A program made the translations under genes and the position numbers. A model generated the notes under the pieces. That model did no database searches. It was not told the DNA's origin and saw only the letters and a program-made list of their open reading frames with translations. Below, piece after piece: positions 7,599 to 16,286 of a stretch of DNA of 64,000 nucleotides (its first letter is position 1; the number at the start of each line of letters is the position of its first letter). This DNA is from an uncultured Eubacteriales bacterium (GTDB taxonomy: Bacteria; Bacillota; Clostridia; Lachnospirales; Lachnospiraceae). The stretch lies in NCBI GenBank assembly GCA_949292785.1, contig CASFBK010000012.1:1-64000 (forward strand), written 5' to 3'.

Positions 7599-10220
7599 TT
7601 ATTTTTTTACCAGTACCATACAGGAGATGGACTCTACGCTTACTTCACCGCTTACGGTTTCTAATACTTCATTTCCCGCAGTCTGTCCTTTCACATATAC
7701 ATCCCAGCTTCCATCCGGAAGTGTTACTGTAATATCTTCTTCGAACGGATTATAAATGACAAATACATTTCCGGATTCTCCTACTGCTTCCGGCGCAATC
7801 TCATATACGATTGCTTCTTCATGGTCTGCCTGCTCATAGAACTTAATCTGGTCTAACGTTACATTTTCCATCCGCAGAGATTCATGTGCCTTACGGAATG
7901 CAATGAGTCCTTTGTAGAATTCATATACCATCTTGGTATTTTCATCCTCTAAGGAATCCCATTTAATGCTGTTTACAGAGTCCGGAGACGCATAGCTGTT
8001 TTCATCAAAGGTACCGTCTTCCTTTACTTTGGAACGGAGCATCTCTTCTCCTGCCAGAATAAACGGTACACCCTGAGAAGTATATACAATGGATGCAGCC
8101 AGCAGATTCTGTTTGATTCTGTCTTCTAAGGTATCGTCTGCACTGGTGGAGTTAATCTTATCCCACAACGTCAGATTGTCATGACAGCAGGTATAATTAA
8201 TTACCTGTGTTGCGTTCTTAGACCAGCCTGGCTTTCCTCTGACAGACTTCATGACCATGCCGTAATCCTCTACGTTACCGTTTACATAGCCACCTTCTTC
8301 TGCCTCAAAAACGCTTCCCTTTACACTGTCTCTGATGTTATCGGAAAACAGTGCCATTCCCGGCATATCTACTGCATTTTCCTGAATTGCCAGCTTTACA
8401 TTTGCCTTAGTCGGTGTCGTAGTTAAATCCCAGCCTTCTCCGTACATAATAATCGATGGGTCAATCTCATCTAAAGATGCACGAATGGCATTAATGGTAT
8501 CTACATCTGTCAGACCTACCAGGTCAAAGCGGAATCCGTCGATATGATATTCTTCTGCCCAGTAAGTAACAGAATCTACGATATATTTTGATACCATTGC
8601 TCTTTCAGAAGCTACATCATTTCCGCAGCCGGAGCCATTGGACCATACACCGTTTTCGTCGATACGATGGAAATATCCCGGTACAATCTGGTTAAAGCAG
8701 AAGTCAGTTCCACTGTAAGTATGATTATATACCACATCCAATACAACACTGATTCCATTTTCATGGAGCGTCTGTACCATTTCCTTAAATTCCTCTACAC
8801 GTACTTCTCCATGATATGGGTCAGTGGAATAAGAGCCTTCCGGTACATTGTAGTTCTTCGGGTCATATCCCCAGTTATACTGGTCACTATCCAGTTTTGT
8901 TTCATCTACAGTAGCATAATCATAAACCGGATTTAAATGAAGATGAGTGATTCCCAGTTCCTTCATATGGTCCAGTCCGGTGGAAATACCGCTTGATGTT
9001 TTCGTTCCGGTTTCGGTCAGTCCTAAGTATTTTCCTACATTCGTAATTCCTGAACTTTCATCCGCAGAAAGGTCACGAACCTGAAGCTCATAAATAAATG
9101 CATCGGTAATCTTTAAATCTGTATTCGGACGCTTGTCCTCTTCCCAGCCTTCCGGATTGGTGGATGCCATATCAATTACCATAGCGCGGTCGCCGTTTAC
9201 ACCGGTTGTCTTGGCATAAGGGTCACATGCCTCGTTCTCCTGTCCGTCTACCTTTACCGTATAGGTATAGTATACACCGTTTAAATCTCCGGACTTCTCC
9301 ACGCTCCAAACGCCCTTGTCACCCTGCTTCATTTCCAGCGTCTCAATCTTATCATCTTTTCCTGCTTCCCCTTCTTCATAAAGGTTCACAGAAACGGCAT
9401 CTGCAGTAGGCGCCCATACCTTAAAGGTAGTTGCCTCCTTGGTCCAGTTTGCTCCTAAGTCATTTCCATCATAGGAATATTCTGTTTCAAATTCTTCCGT
9501 AGAATAAACATCCGGCATTCCTGCCTTTACCGGGCTGCCATCCGCTAAGGATACATAATAATCTCCTCGCTTTTCAAAGGAATCTTTGATTGTTGCAACT
9601 CCTTTTTTGTTGCTCACTGAAATCTTTGTTGTTTCCATTTCTTTTAAATCTCCATCTAAAATCTTTATATTTTCTATTTCTTCCTGGCTCAGTTCACCGG
9701 ACACCATAAATTCCACCGTCTGATAATCATCTCTTACATGAACACTATAAATACTTACGCCAGTCTGTACATCATCCCCCATAACTACTTCAAAGTTCTC
9801 TTCTCCCGAAGTTACGTATACGTCTACCGTTCCGGAGAGTACCTCTGCTAACTCTACAAAACGGTCACTTTCCGTATCCTTTGCCTCCCACTCATTCAGT
9901 CTTACGATGAACCCAAGCTTCAGGGTCTCAGGCGCTAAGGTAATTGTAGTGACGACTCCCTTATCATCCTTTGTTCCTTCCTCAAATTTGTAGGAACTTC
10001 CATCACCATCTGTCCAGAACCACACATTCCAGCCATCGTAGTTATCATCACTTCTTAGGTAATGCAGATTCACAGTTATTTCCTGTGAAACGTTTTCCTG
10101 ATTTTCTGTGGTTTGCTGTGTCTTAGTCGTATCCGTATTATTTTTTTCGGCACAACCTATAATTGAACACAGCAGAGAGACTGTCAATAATATGGCAGTC
10201 CATTTTTTTATTTTTTTCAT
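7599..10220 (-). CDS. Lipoprotein type I pullulanase / alpha-1,6-debranching GH13 enzyme
   Basis: An 873-residue exported debranching enzyme cleaving alpha-1,6 bonds in pullulan or branched starch. In order: lipoprotein signal with Cys23 (IIGC), an aromatic-rich CBM41-like module (about 45-150), a beta domain, a CBM48 module (FKVWAPTADAVSVNLYEE) and a GH13 catalytic domain. Catalytic motifs are VVLDVVYNHT, GFRFDLVGL with nucleophile Asp566, YGEGWD with acid/base Glu595, and CCHDNLTLWD. YNWGYDPKNYNVPEGSY is typical of the pullulanase subfamily. The start follows GGGAGGG; an upstream ATG overlaps that site and is rejected. The ribosome binding site can pair with an upstream CCCTCCC (see 10227-10275). 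It lies between epimerase and phosphatase genes. Confidence 0.92.
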   Translation of the reverse strand: MKKIKKWTAILLTVSLLCSIIGCAEKNNTDTTKTQQTTENQENVSQEITVNLHYLRSDDNYDGWNVWFWTDGDGSSYKFEEGTKDDKGVVTTITLAPETLKLGFIVRLNEWEAKDTESDRFVELAEVLSGTVDVYVTSGEENFEVVMGDDVQTGVSIYSVHVRDDYQTVEFMVSGELSQEEIENIKILDGDLKEMETTKISVSNKKGVATIKDSFEKRGDYYVSLADGSPVKAGMPDVYSTEEFETEYSYDGNDLGANWTKEATTFKVWAPTADAVSVNLYEEGEAGKDDKIETLEMKQGDKGVWSVEKSGDLNGVYYTYTVKVDGQENEACDPYAKTTGVNGDRAMVIDMASTNPEGWEEDKRPNTDLKITDAFIYELQVRDLSADESSGITNVGKYLGLTETGTKTSSGISTGLDHMKELGITHLHLNPVYDYATVDETKLDSDQYNWGYDPKNYNVPEGSYSTDPYHGEVRVEEFKEMVQTLHENGISVVLDVVYNHTYSGTDFCFNQIVPGYFHRIDENGVWSNGSGCGNDVASERAMVSKYIVDSVTYWAEEYHIDGFRFDLVGLTDVDTINAIRASLDEIDPSIIMYGEGWDLTTTPTKANVKLAIQENAVDMPGMALFSDNIRDSVKGSVFEAEEGGYVNGNVEDYGMVMKSVRGKPGWSKNATQVINYTCCHDNLTLWDKINSTSADDTLEDRIKQNLLAASIVYTSQGVPFILAGEEMLRSKVKEDGTFDENSYASPDSVNSIKWDSLEDENTKMVYEFYKGLIAFRKAHESLRMENVTLDQIKFYEQADHEEAIVYEIAPEAVGESGNVFVIYNPFEEDITVTLPDGSWDVYVKGQTAGNEVLETVSGEVSVESISCMVLVKK

Positions 10221-10226
10221 AAAAAG

Positions 10227-10275
10227 CCCTCCCATTAGTCCTTATTACCTATATCATAAAAGACGAACGGGAGGG
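10227..10275 (-). promoter_or_regulatory. Leader hairpin covering the pullulanase ribosome binding site
   Basis: In the minus-strand transcript CCCUCCCGUU pairs with AAUGGGAGGG over 10 bp including one G-U. The 3' arm contains the GGGAGG ribosome binding site of the pullulanase gene. Such a helix would hide the site and could make translation initiation conditional. Confidence 0.55.
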
Positions 10276-10319
10276 TGTATATATCAATTTTCTTTTATTC
10301 GTGTTGTTTTCTTACGCTT

Positions 10320-11360
10320 CTATCTTAAATATAAGCGGTATGTGGTCTTAGAGCGATAAACTTCTCCGGCTTTCACAACAGGGGAGGGGAAATTTTCCTG
10401 ATTTACTGCATTGGGATAGAACTGGGTCTCTAAGCAAAAGCCATTCCGGTCGCCATATTCTACTCCATGCTTTCCTTTCTGAGCTCCAATCGAATTCCCT
10501 GTATACAACTGCACACCACAGCAATCGGTAGATGCTTCCATGGCAATTCCGGTTTCCTTACAGTATGCATTTGCTATTATGCTCATTTCTCCGGGCTTGT
10601 CCCTTAATACATAGTTGTGGTCATAGCCTCCGCCTAACTTAAGCTGTTCAAACGCTGCATCAATGTCACTTCCGATTGGCTTCATGGTACGAAAGTCCAT
10701 TGGGGTTCCTTCTACCGGTGCAATCTCTCCGGTAGGAATATTCTTTGCATCCATCGGGGTATAACTGTCTGCCAAAATCTGTAATTCCTGCTCCGCCACG
10801 GAACCGCTGTCATGCCCCCCCAGATTGAAGTAAGAATGATTGGTAAAGTTCATAACGGTATCTGCATCCGCTTTGCCTATATAAGAAATTTCCAGCGTAT
10901 CGTCATCTGTAATCGTGTAGGTTACTTCAGCAGTCAGATTTCCCGGAAATCCCTGTTCCTCCTGGGAGCTGAAATGAGAAAGGGTAATGCTGTTATCTGT
11001 AACTTCCTTTACCTCCCACATCACTCTTCCGAACCCATTTTTTCCGCTGTGAAGATTGTTTCCTCTATCATTATCCTCTAACTGCCATGTCTTTCCATCT
11101 ATCACAAACCGACCATTGGCAATACGGTTTCCATTCCGCCCTATAGTGGCGCCAAAGCAGGAGAAATGCTCCTCATAACCGTCCACACTTTCATATCCTA
11201 AGACTACATCTCGTTCTATCCCCTCTTTATCCTTGAAAAGAAAAGCTACCAGAGTTGCACCGTAATCGGTAACCTTAATCGTCGTATGATTTTTATTTTC
11301 TAAACTATATAATATTGCCTGCGCCCCTTGTTTGGTTGTTCCAAATGATACCTTCTGCAT
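10320..11360 (-). CDS. galM: Aldose 1-epimerase (mutarotase)
   Basis: A 346-residue galactose-mutarotase-like enzyme interconverting alpha and beta anomers of glucose or galactose in the cytoplasm. Family motifs seen: GRNGNRIANG, NNLHSGKNGFGRV, NHSYFNLGGHDSG with the catalytic His, YDHNYVL, and LETQFYPNAVN with the catalytic Glu near the C terminus. Full length for GalM. The ATG at 11358-11360 is preferred because GCAGGAGG lies just upstream; an ATG 18 bp further up is poorly placed. It precedes the pullulanase gene by 99 bp and fits processing of starch-derived sugar. A TTGTAT-17-TAAAAT promoter lies upstream. Confidence 0.93.
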   Translation of the reverse strand: MQKVSFGTTKQGAQAILYSLENKNHTTIKVTDYGATLVAFLFKDKEGIERDVVLGYESVDGYEEHFSCFGATIGRNGNRIANGRFVIDGKTWQLEDNDRGNNLHSGKNGFGRVMWEVKEVTDNSITLSHFSSQEEQGFPGNLTAEVTYTITDDDTLEISYIGKADADTVMNFTNHSYFNLGGHDSGSVAEQELQILADSYTPMDAKNIPTGEIAPVEGTPMDFRTMKPIGSDIDAAFEQLKLGGGYDHNYVLRDKPGEMSIIANAYCKETGIAMEASTDCCGVQLYTGNSIGAQKGKHGVEYGDRNGFCLETQFYPNAVNQENFPSPVVKAGEVYRSKTTYRLYLR

Positions 11361-11405
11361 TAGTATATCCTCCTGCACTTTTCTAAAATCTTTCCTATAG
11401 ACTTT

Positions 11406-11434
11406 ATTTTATACTGATGTGGTGGCAAATACAA
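11406..11434 (-). promoter_or_regulatory. Probable promoter of galM
   Basis: On the minus strand TTGTAT (11429-11434), 17 bp, TAAAAT (11406-11411), 45 bp upstream of the galM start. Confidence 0.55.
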
Positions 11435-11481
11435 CCATTATTTTTCTACAAATTTTGATGGGGAAAAATGGCAATTTCTCA

Positions 11482-11510
11482 TTGCATGTTCCGTATAAAT
11501 CATATATTAT
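11482..11510 (+). promoter_or_regulatory. Possible promoter of the sortase gene
   Basis: TTGCAT (11482-11487), 17 bp, TATTAT (11505-11510), 44 bp before the sortase start codon. Moderate match in an AT-rich stretch. Confidence 0.4.
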
Positions 11511-11554
11511 TAATAGGTAGGGAAATAATTATTTTAAGAAGGAAGGTTTATCAC

Positions 11555-12592
11555 ATGAAAACCGAAGAACAATCTGATGCTAACATCCGGCAGCGACGGC
11601 GTATCCGATACATATCCATTCTCTGTATCCTGCTGATTGTGGGGGCACTGGTCTTTTTACTATACTATCATTTCATACAGCCATACCAGTCCGAGCAGGC
11701 GACTGACAAGTACCGAAACATTTATCATTCCACCGATGATACCGGAACTAAGGAGACCAGCAAAGACACCGGGACTAACGGCACACCGACTACCATCATT
11801 AACGAAAAAGTGGTTTCACAGGAAACTAAAATATTAACCTCCCATTTGACATGGGATGAGCTTGCAACATACAACGAGGACATCTGTGGCTGGATTACCA
11901 TGCCGAATACGAATATTGATTACCCTGTTGTTCAATCATCCGATGAAAACAACTCCAATTATTACCTGACACATAACCTTGATGGAAACGAGGACAAGAA
12001 CGGCTGCCTTTTCGCAGATTACCGTACTCAGGTTGGAGATAATCCCAAAAATATTGTCATCAATGGCCACAACATGAAATCTACCGGTCTTATGTTCCAC
12101 GATTTAGCCAACTATAATGACCTTGCTTTTTATCAGGACAATCCGGTGTTTACATTTAATACGCCGCTAGAGGATGCACAGTGGAAAATATTCGCATTGA
12201 TTAAGACAAACAACAATAAAAGCCACGGTATAAGATTTGACTACTTTCAAACTGACTTTGACACGGAGCTGGAATTTCTGAATTTTGTTTACCAGTTGGA
12301 ACTTCGCTCCATTTATTCCTATCCTGTAACCGTCAATGAAGATGATCAGATTTTAATTCTATCCACCTGTACCTATGAAATGAACGACATGCGTCTTTTG
12401 GTTGTTGCAAGAAAGGTACGGGATGGCGAAAGTACAGAGGTCGATACCTCCAAAGCATATCAAAAGAGCGAAGTCCTCTACCCGGATGCATGGTACGATT
12501 CTCACAGCACAATCCGCCCAGAGGAAACCTCCTTTGAAGAAGAACTTGAGGTCGGAAACGTTCCATGGTATGATGGCGGATATCATTACTAA
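11555..12592 (+). CDS. Class B sortase
   Basis: A 345-residue membrane-bound transpeptidase that cleaves a C-terminal sorting motif and joins the protein to the cell wall. A cytoplasmic basic N terminus and one membrane helix (about 18-38) are followed by a linker and the sortase B core: CGWITMPNTNIDYPVV (111), NGHN with catalytic His172, STCTYE with catalytic Cys272, and MRLLVVARKV with Arg280. The start at 11555 follows GAAGGAAGG; the frame stays open upstream but without a ribosome binding site. It is the only plus-strand gene of its cluster and points toward genes for two KTG-anchored proteins, which are its likely substrates by inference. Confidence 0.9.
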   Translation: MKTEEQSDANIRQRRRIRYISILCILLIVGALVFLLYYHFIQPYQSEQATDKYRNIYHSTDDTGTKETSKDTGTNGTPTTIINEKVVSQETKILTSHLTWDELATYNEDICGWITMPNTNIDYPVVQSSDENNSNYYLTHNLDGNEDKNGCLFADYRTQVGDNPKNIVINGHNMKSTGLMFHDLANYNDLAFYQDNPVFTFNTPLEDAQWKIFALIKTNNNKSHGIRFDYFQTDFDTELEFLNFVYQLELRSIYSYPVTVNEDDQILILSTCTYEMNDMRLLVVARKVRDGESTEVDTSKAYQKSEVLYPDAWYDSHSTIRPEETSFEEELEVGNVPWYDGGYHY

Positions 12593-12626
12593 GAAAGATA
12601 AAAGGAAACTATTAATTTACTCCCCT

Positions 12627-12662
12627 AAAAAAGAGACAGAGCAAACACTCTGTCTCTTCTTT
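12627..12662. terminator. Bidirectional terminator between sortase and surface protein genes
   Basis: AAGAGACAGAG (12631-12641) and CTCTGTCTCTT (12648-12658) form a perfect 11-bp stem. The plus strand continues CTTTCTT and the minus strand TTTTTTAGG, so it can serve both converging genes. Confidence 0.85.
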
Positions 12663-12689
12663 CTTATCAACATTCATTGAGGTATTATA

Positions 12690-13928
12690 TTATGCTCTTT
12701 TTTTCTTAAGGCATACAATACCTGCTGCTGCACCTAATGCTAAAAGACTTGTTGCAGCAACTGCAGTGGTATCGCCTGTCTTCGGAGCTTTCTTAGGTTC
12801 CTCTTTCTTTGGCTCATCCTTCTTTGTATCTGCTGCTGATGTCTGTGCTGCTGGTGTCTGTGCTGCCGGCTCCTGTGCTGCCGGGTCTTGTGCTGGCTGT
12901 GGTTCTGGTTCCGGAGTATCTACTGCTACCGCACTGCCTGTCAATCTTGCATTTGTAATGGTTGCTGTTACACCTGGATTTGGTTCAGTATCATCCCCAT
13001 ACTGCAGATGAATACCACCTTGACCTGTAACAATAGCTGCTAAATCAATGCCAGAAGCTGCTAAATCAACTTTAATGGAACCACCTGTAAGTGGGAAATC
13101 ACCGTCATTTGCATTTACAAGTACCGCATTTTTATCATCCTCATGTCCCGGAGCAAACCATAAATCTTTACCAACTACTCCGTCACCTGGTACTGGTTCT
13201 ATCTGTATACGAAGTGTTGTAATGTCTCCGGTGTAGTCAAACTCTAAATACTTTGAATCTGCCGGAGCTCCGTCAAAGCTAACCCATCCATTATAGTTAT
13301 ATCCTCCTGTAGCAGAAGCTTTAAGTGTTTTGTTCATTTTGTCTAACGGAATTTCTCCTTTTGAGTCAACCTGAGGCTCTTCTGGCTTTGTTTGGTCATC
13401 TGACTTTTCATCCGGAGTTGATGTTGCTTTACCACCAGTTAATTTTGCGGCTTTAATATGAAATGTTCCATCTGTTAATGCACCATCTCCATAATGGATA
13501 TGAAGGCCTCCTTCCACAGCATATTTAGAAATATCAACTCCTGATTTTTCCAAATCAATAACAATATCCGTATCTTCCGCTACATCAAGCGGAATGTCAC
13601 TATCGTCTGTAGTTACAAAATGATCTGCCTGATTTTTATCGAACCATACTGTCTTTTTAGCCTCCTGGTCTTTATCTTCAAATTCAAGACGAAGATATGT
13701 AACGTTTCCGGTATAAGTAAGCTCTAAATACTTTGAATCTGCCGGAGCTCCGTTAAGGGAAGCATAACCAACATAATCGTATGCACCTGTACCCGTAAAT
13801 TCCTTAATCAGATTTGTTACTTCAAAATCGCTCTCACCTTCAGCAAATACCGGTGTTTTTCCAACCCCAAATACCAGTGCTGCTGCCATGACTGCTGTCA
13901 TGAATCTTTTTAATTTTTTCATCCTCAT
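12690..13928 (-). CDS. KTGD-anchored surface protein with two copies of an unrecognised ~130-residue domain
   Basis: A 412-residue secreted protein. A signal peptide ending near VFAEG is followed by two copies of a ~130-residue beta-rich domain. Each copy has a GYxxYNGW-like start, GAPADSKYLE, TLRI or YLRLEFE, a VxxDLxxSGxD segment and GxHxxYGD before a conserved LTG end. A Pro/Ala/Glu/Lys-rich linker and a sorting-like tail (APKTGD, hydrophobic span, KKKRA) follow. The sequence suggests a surface beta-sandwich, possibly glycan-binding; no known family was recognised. The same domain occurs once in the protein at 16287-16988. The start follows AAAGGAGG. It ends the 16.2-12.7 kb gene run and converges on the sortase. 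Confidence 0.8.
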   Translation of the reverse strand: MRMKKLKRFMTAVMAAALVFGVGKTPVFAEGESDFEVTNLIKEFTGTGAYDYVGYASLNGAPADSKYLELTYTGNVTYLRLEFEDKDQEAKKTVWFDKNQADHFVTTDDSDIPLDVAEDTDIVIDLEKSGVDISKYAVEGGLHIHYGDGALTDGTFHIKAAKLTGGKATSTPDEKSDDQTKPEEPQVDSKGEIPLDKMNKTLKASATGGYNYNGWVSFDGAPADSKYLEFDYTGDITTLRIQIEPVPGDGVVGKDLWFAPGHEDDKNAVLVNANDGDFPLTGGSIKVDLAASGIDLAAIVTGQGGIHLQYGDDTEPNPGVTATITNARLTGSAVAVDTPEPEPQPAQDPAAQEPAAQTPAAQTSAADTKKDEPKKEEPKKAPKTGDTTAVAATSLLALGAAAGIVCLKKKRA

Positions 13929-13976
13929 TTTATAAAATCCTCCTTTAATCATGCGTAAAAACCCTGCTTACTATTT

Positions 13977-14603
13977 CTAGTTAGAATATAATTCCACCTC
14001 GGCCGCCTGACCTGCATTTGCTCCGGTGTTACTATAGAATACAATCTGCAGCCCCTTGATGTCTGTTGCATCAAATTCTGCAATTACCTGATTTCCGGTA
14101 TCCGGATTAAAGTCGTACCCCTGCTTTTCTACTATGGTCTCATAATTTTCACCATCGGTGCTGACCTGTATTTCGAACTCCTGTGTACGCTTTCCCCAGA
14201 TTGGGTCTGGATTCAGCAGCAGGCGCATTGCATGAATGCTGACCGGTTCCTCAAAGGTATAGGTAAGTGTATTTGGATAATTATTTCCTTCACCTTCCCA
14301 GTAAGAAGCACCATCAGTATCTCCATCAATGGTATTTCTTGCTGTATAATTTCCAGTACATGCATTGGCATCCACCTTAGAAGCCTCCGGTGCAATGTTG
14401 GTTCCCTCCGGCACTTCTGCCACGTATTCTTCCCTTACAAAGTCCGGATGCTCCATGCTTTCCGTCTGCTCCGGCGCCTTTACCTGCGTTACATTTTCTT
14501 TGGGAATTCCTGCATTTTTAGCGGTTGTGTACTCCATGCCAAGCAATACGCCAACTACGCACACACCGACTGCCAGGACTATTGTCAATATTTTCTTTTT
14601 CAT
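13977..14603 (-). CDS. Membrane-anchored F5/8 type C (discoidin-like) protein
   Basis: A 208-residue protein with one N-terminal membrane helix (about 5-22), an acidic linker and a C-terminal ~135-residue discoidin-like beta-sandwich. Seen: NIAPEASKVDANA, the IDGDTDGASYWEG segment typical of CBM32/F5-8C domains, TLTYTFEEPVSIHAMRL, and WGKRTQEFEIQVSTDGENYE. It is probably anchored outside the membrane and binds a glycan. The start follows AGGAGGCCAGGT. It sits 10 bp downstream of the beta-helix gene and 48 bp upstream of the two-domain surface protein gene, so all three are probably one transcript. No catalytic domain is present. Confidence 0.8.
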   Translation of the reverse strand: MKKKILTIVLAVGVCVVGVLLGMEYTTAKNAGIPKENVTQVKAPEQTESMEHPDFVREEYVAEVPEGTNIAPEASKVDANACTGNYTARNTIDGDTDGASYWEGEGNNYPNTLTYTFEEPVSIHAMRLLLNPDPIWGKRTQEFEIQVSTDGENYETIVEKQGYDFNPDTGNQVIAEFDATDIKGLQIVFYSNTGANAGQAAEVELYSN

Positions 14604-14613
14604 ACCTGGCCTC

Positions 14614-16176
14614 CTATTCTATGGAAAGATTAGCGGTCGTCTCTTCGTCAATATCAAAACCGCCCTCGGTGAAGTCTTTAATATCCTTACCAAGTACATT
14701 CAAATTCTTAATTGTTACTCCGTCTACGATATGCTCTGCATCATATCCATGAATTCTGGACGGGCACTCCCTGCCAGATAATACGGTAAGACCGTCTATT
14801 GTCACATTCTTAATCTGTCCACGTTCTTTGGTGGTAGACCAGTTACCGTTTAAAGCAATATTCATATCAATCAGATATGGCGCTTCTGAACCGTCTCCTG
14901 AACCCATCTCAGCATCTTCTACCACAATATTTTTAAACAAAATATCTTCTACCGTTGCGTCGTCCGCATTATGAACAGAAACCACCGGTTTGTGGAAATT
15001 ATGTAATACGGTAATGTTTTCAAATGTAATATCCTTAATGAAGGAATGCGGATGCTTGCCCTTATTGGTCTCATAACCGATTTCCATTGACTGCGCCAGG
15101 TCGGTCCATAACTGTATGTCATGGAAATTAATGCTTTCTGAATTACCCATGTAATTCTTAACAACGAGGGAATCATCCCAGCTTCGAACGAAGCAGTCCT
15201 TTACTTCCATATTTCTACAGGACTGTAAGGTAATTCCGTCTCCATTTGGTCTGGAAGAAATAATTCTGATTCCGTCAATCAGTCCATTCTCTGTCTCATA
15301 TCCCTGGCATACCCATGCATTTGGATTCAACAGGATGATATCCTGCGCCGTAATATCCTTACAGTTATCAAACTGCAATGCAATATGTGCCACCTTTCCT
15401 TTCCAGCCTTCGTATTGGGAGCCATCAATGATTCCGCGCCCCATAACTTTTACATTATCCACAAAGCTGCAGTTGACGGTTCCGTGAATAACTGCACCGC
15501 CGGATACATACAATGTCTGTCCGCTTTCTAAGTTGATTGTGTCTATATCCCATTCTCCTGGTCCAACATACAGTACATTTTCGTCATCAAAGTCCGGTAC
15601 ATCCTTTTCTATGTCATTTGCAAAAATATGTAATGCCCGAACTACACTGTCATTAAAGGTCACCGTATAATTCCCCGGTTCAGTGATAGTAAAAGATACC
15701 TGATGATTTGCTGCGTCTACCTCTGCCTCTATTTTACTGCTTAGGGGGCTGACCTGTACGGATTGAAGGTCGATGTCCGGTACAGTTACCGTAATCTCTG
15801 CCTTTCCTTCAAAATCAAAATAGGTAATCGGTGTTCTTGCCTGATTTGGGTAATAGCTTGACTCCCAGCTTCTGGAATGATTTACGTTGGTATCGTAAAC
15901 ATAGCAGTCGTAGCCGTTTACACTTACCTTTGTATCGGTACAGTGCATCAGTCGGAAATCACGCTGATTTTCCGGCACACTTTCAATATCCTCTGCGGTA
16001 GCGTCCTTTAAGGATTTGGGGCCTTCGTACAACACCAGCTTGGAATCATTCCAGCTTTTTGCCACCTTGTAATCCCCAGACAAAGAAACCATCATTACGA
16101 TTCCTGCCACTATTAATATCAACAACAGGATATCAATAATAACCCATACCGCGTCTGATTTTTTCTTATTTTCCAT
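14614..16176 (-). CDS. Membrane-anchored right-handed beta-helix protein, GH28-like
   Basis: A 520-residue protein with one N-terminal membrane helix (about 10-32), a beta-rich N domain and a long parallel beta-helix. The helix contains SSRPNGDGITLQSC and SWDDSLVVKN, which resemble the NxD and DD acidic motifs of polygalacturonase-type GH28 and related dextranase-type enzymes. The usual GHG motif is replaced by SMEIGYET, so substrate and even activity are uncertain. It could cut a plant or host glycan while tethered to the cell. The start follows CAGGAGAATTTAC. It heads the three-gene run ending with the two-domain anchored protein. A hairpin at 16198-16231 separates it from the gene upstream. 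Confidence 0.75.
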   Translation of the reverse strand: MENKKKSDAVWVIIDILLLILIVAGIVMMVSLSGDYKVAKSWNDSKLVLYEGPKSLKDATAEDIESVPENQRDFRLMHCTDTKVSVNGYDCYVYDTNVNHSRSWESSYYPNQARTPITYFDFEGKAEITVTVPDIDLQSVQVSPLSSKIEAEVDAANHQVSFTITEPGNYTVTFNDSVVRALHIFANDIEKDVPDFDDENVLYVGPGEWDIDTINLESGQTLYVSGGAVIHGTVNCSFVDNVKVMGRGIIDGSQYEGWKGKVAHIALQFDNCKDITAQDIILLNPNAWVCQGYETENGLIDGIRIISSRPNGDGITLQSCRNMEVKDCFVRSWDDSLVVKNYMGNSESINFHDIQLWTDLAQSMEIGYETNKGKHPHSFIKDITFENITVLHNFHKPVVSVHNADDATVEDILFKNIVVEDAEMGSGDGSEAPYLIDMNIALNGNWSTTKERGQIKNVTIDGLTVLSGRECPSRIHGYDAEHIVDGVTIKNLNVLGKDIKDFTEGGFDIDEETTANLSIE

Positions 16177-16197
16177 GTAAATTCTCCTGTTCCTTTA

Positions 16198-16231
16198 AAC
16201 AAAAAGAGACAGGATAGATACTCTGCCTCTT
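16198..16231 (-). terminator. Terminator or attenuator between surface-protein gene and beta-helix gene
   Basis: On the minus strand AAGAGGCAGAG pairs imperfectly with CCTGTCTCTT around TATCTAT and is followed by TTTTG. Its sequence resembles the bidirectional terminator at 12627-12662. Partial read-through would let the 17.1-kb promoter feed the downstream genes. Confidence 0.65.
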
Positions 16232-16286
16232 CTTAATTGTCATTATTCATGAAGCATCAAGTGCCAAATATTTTGTATCACTGTGA

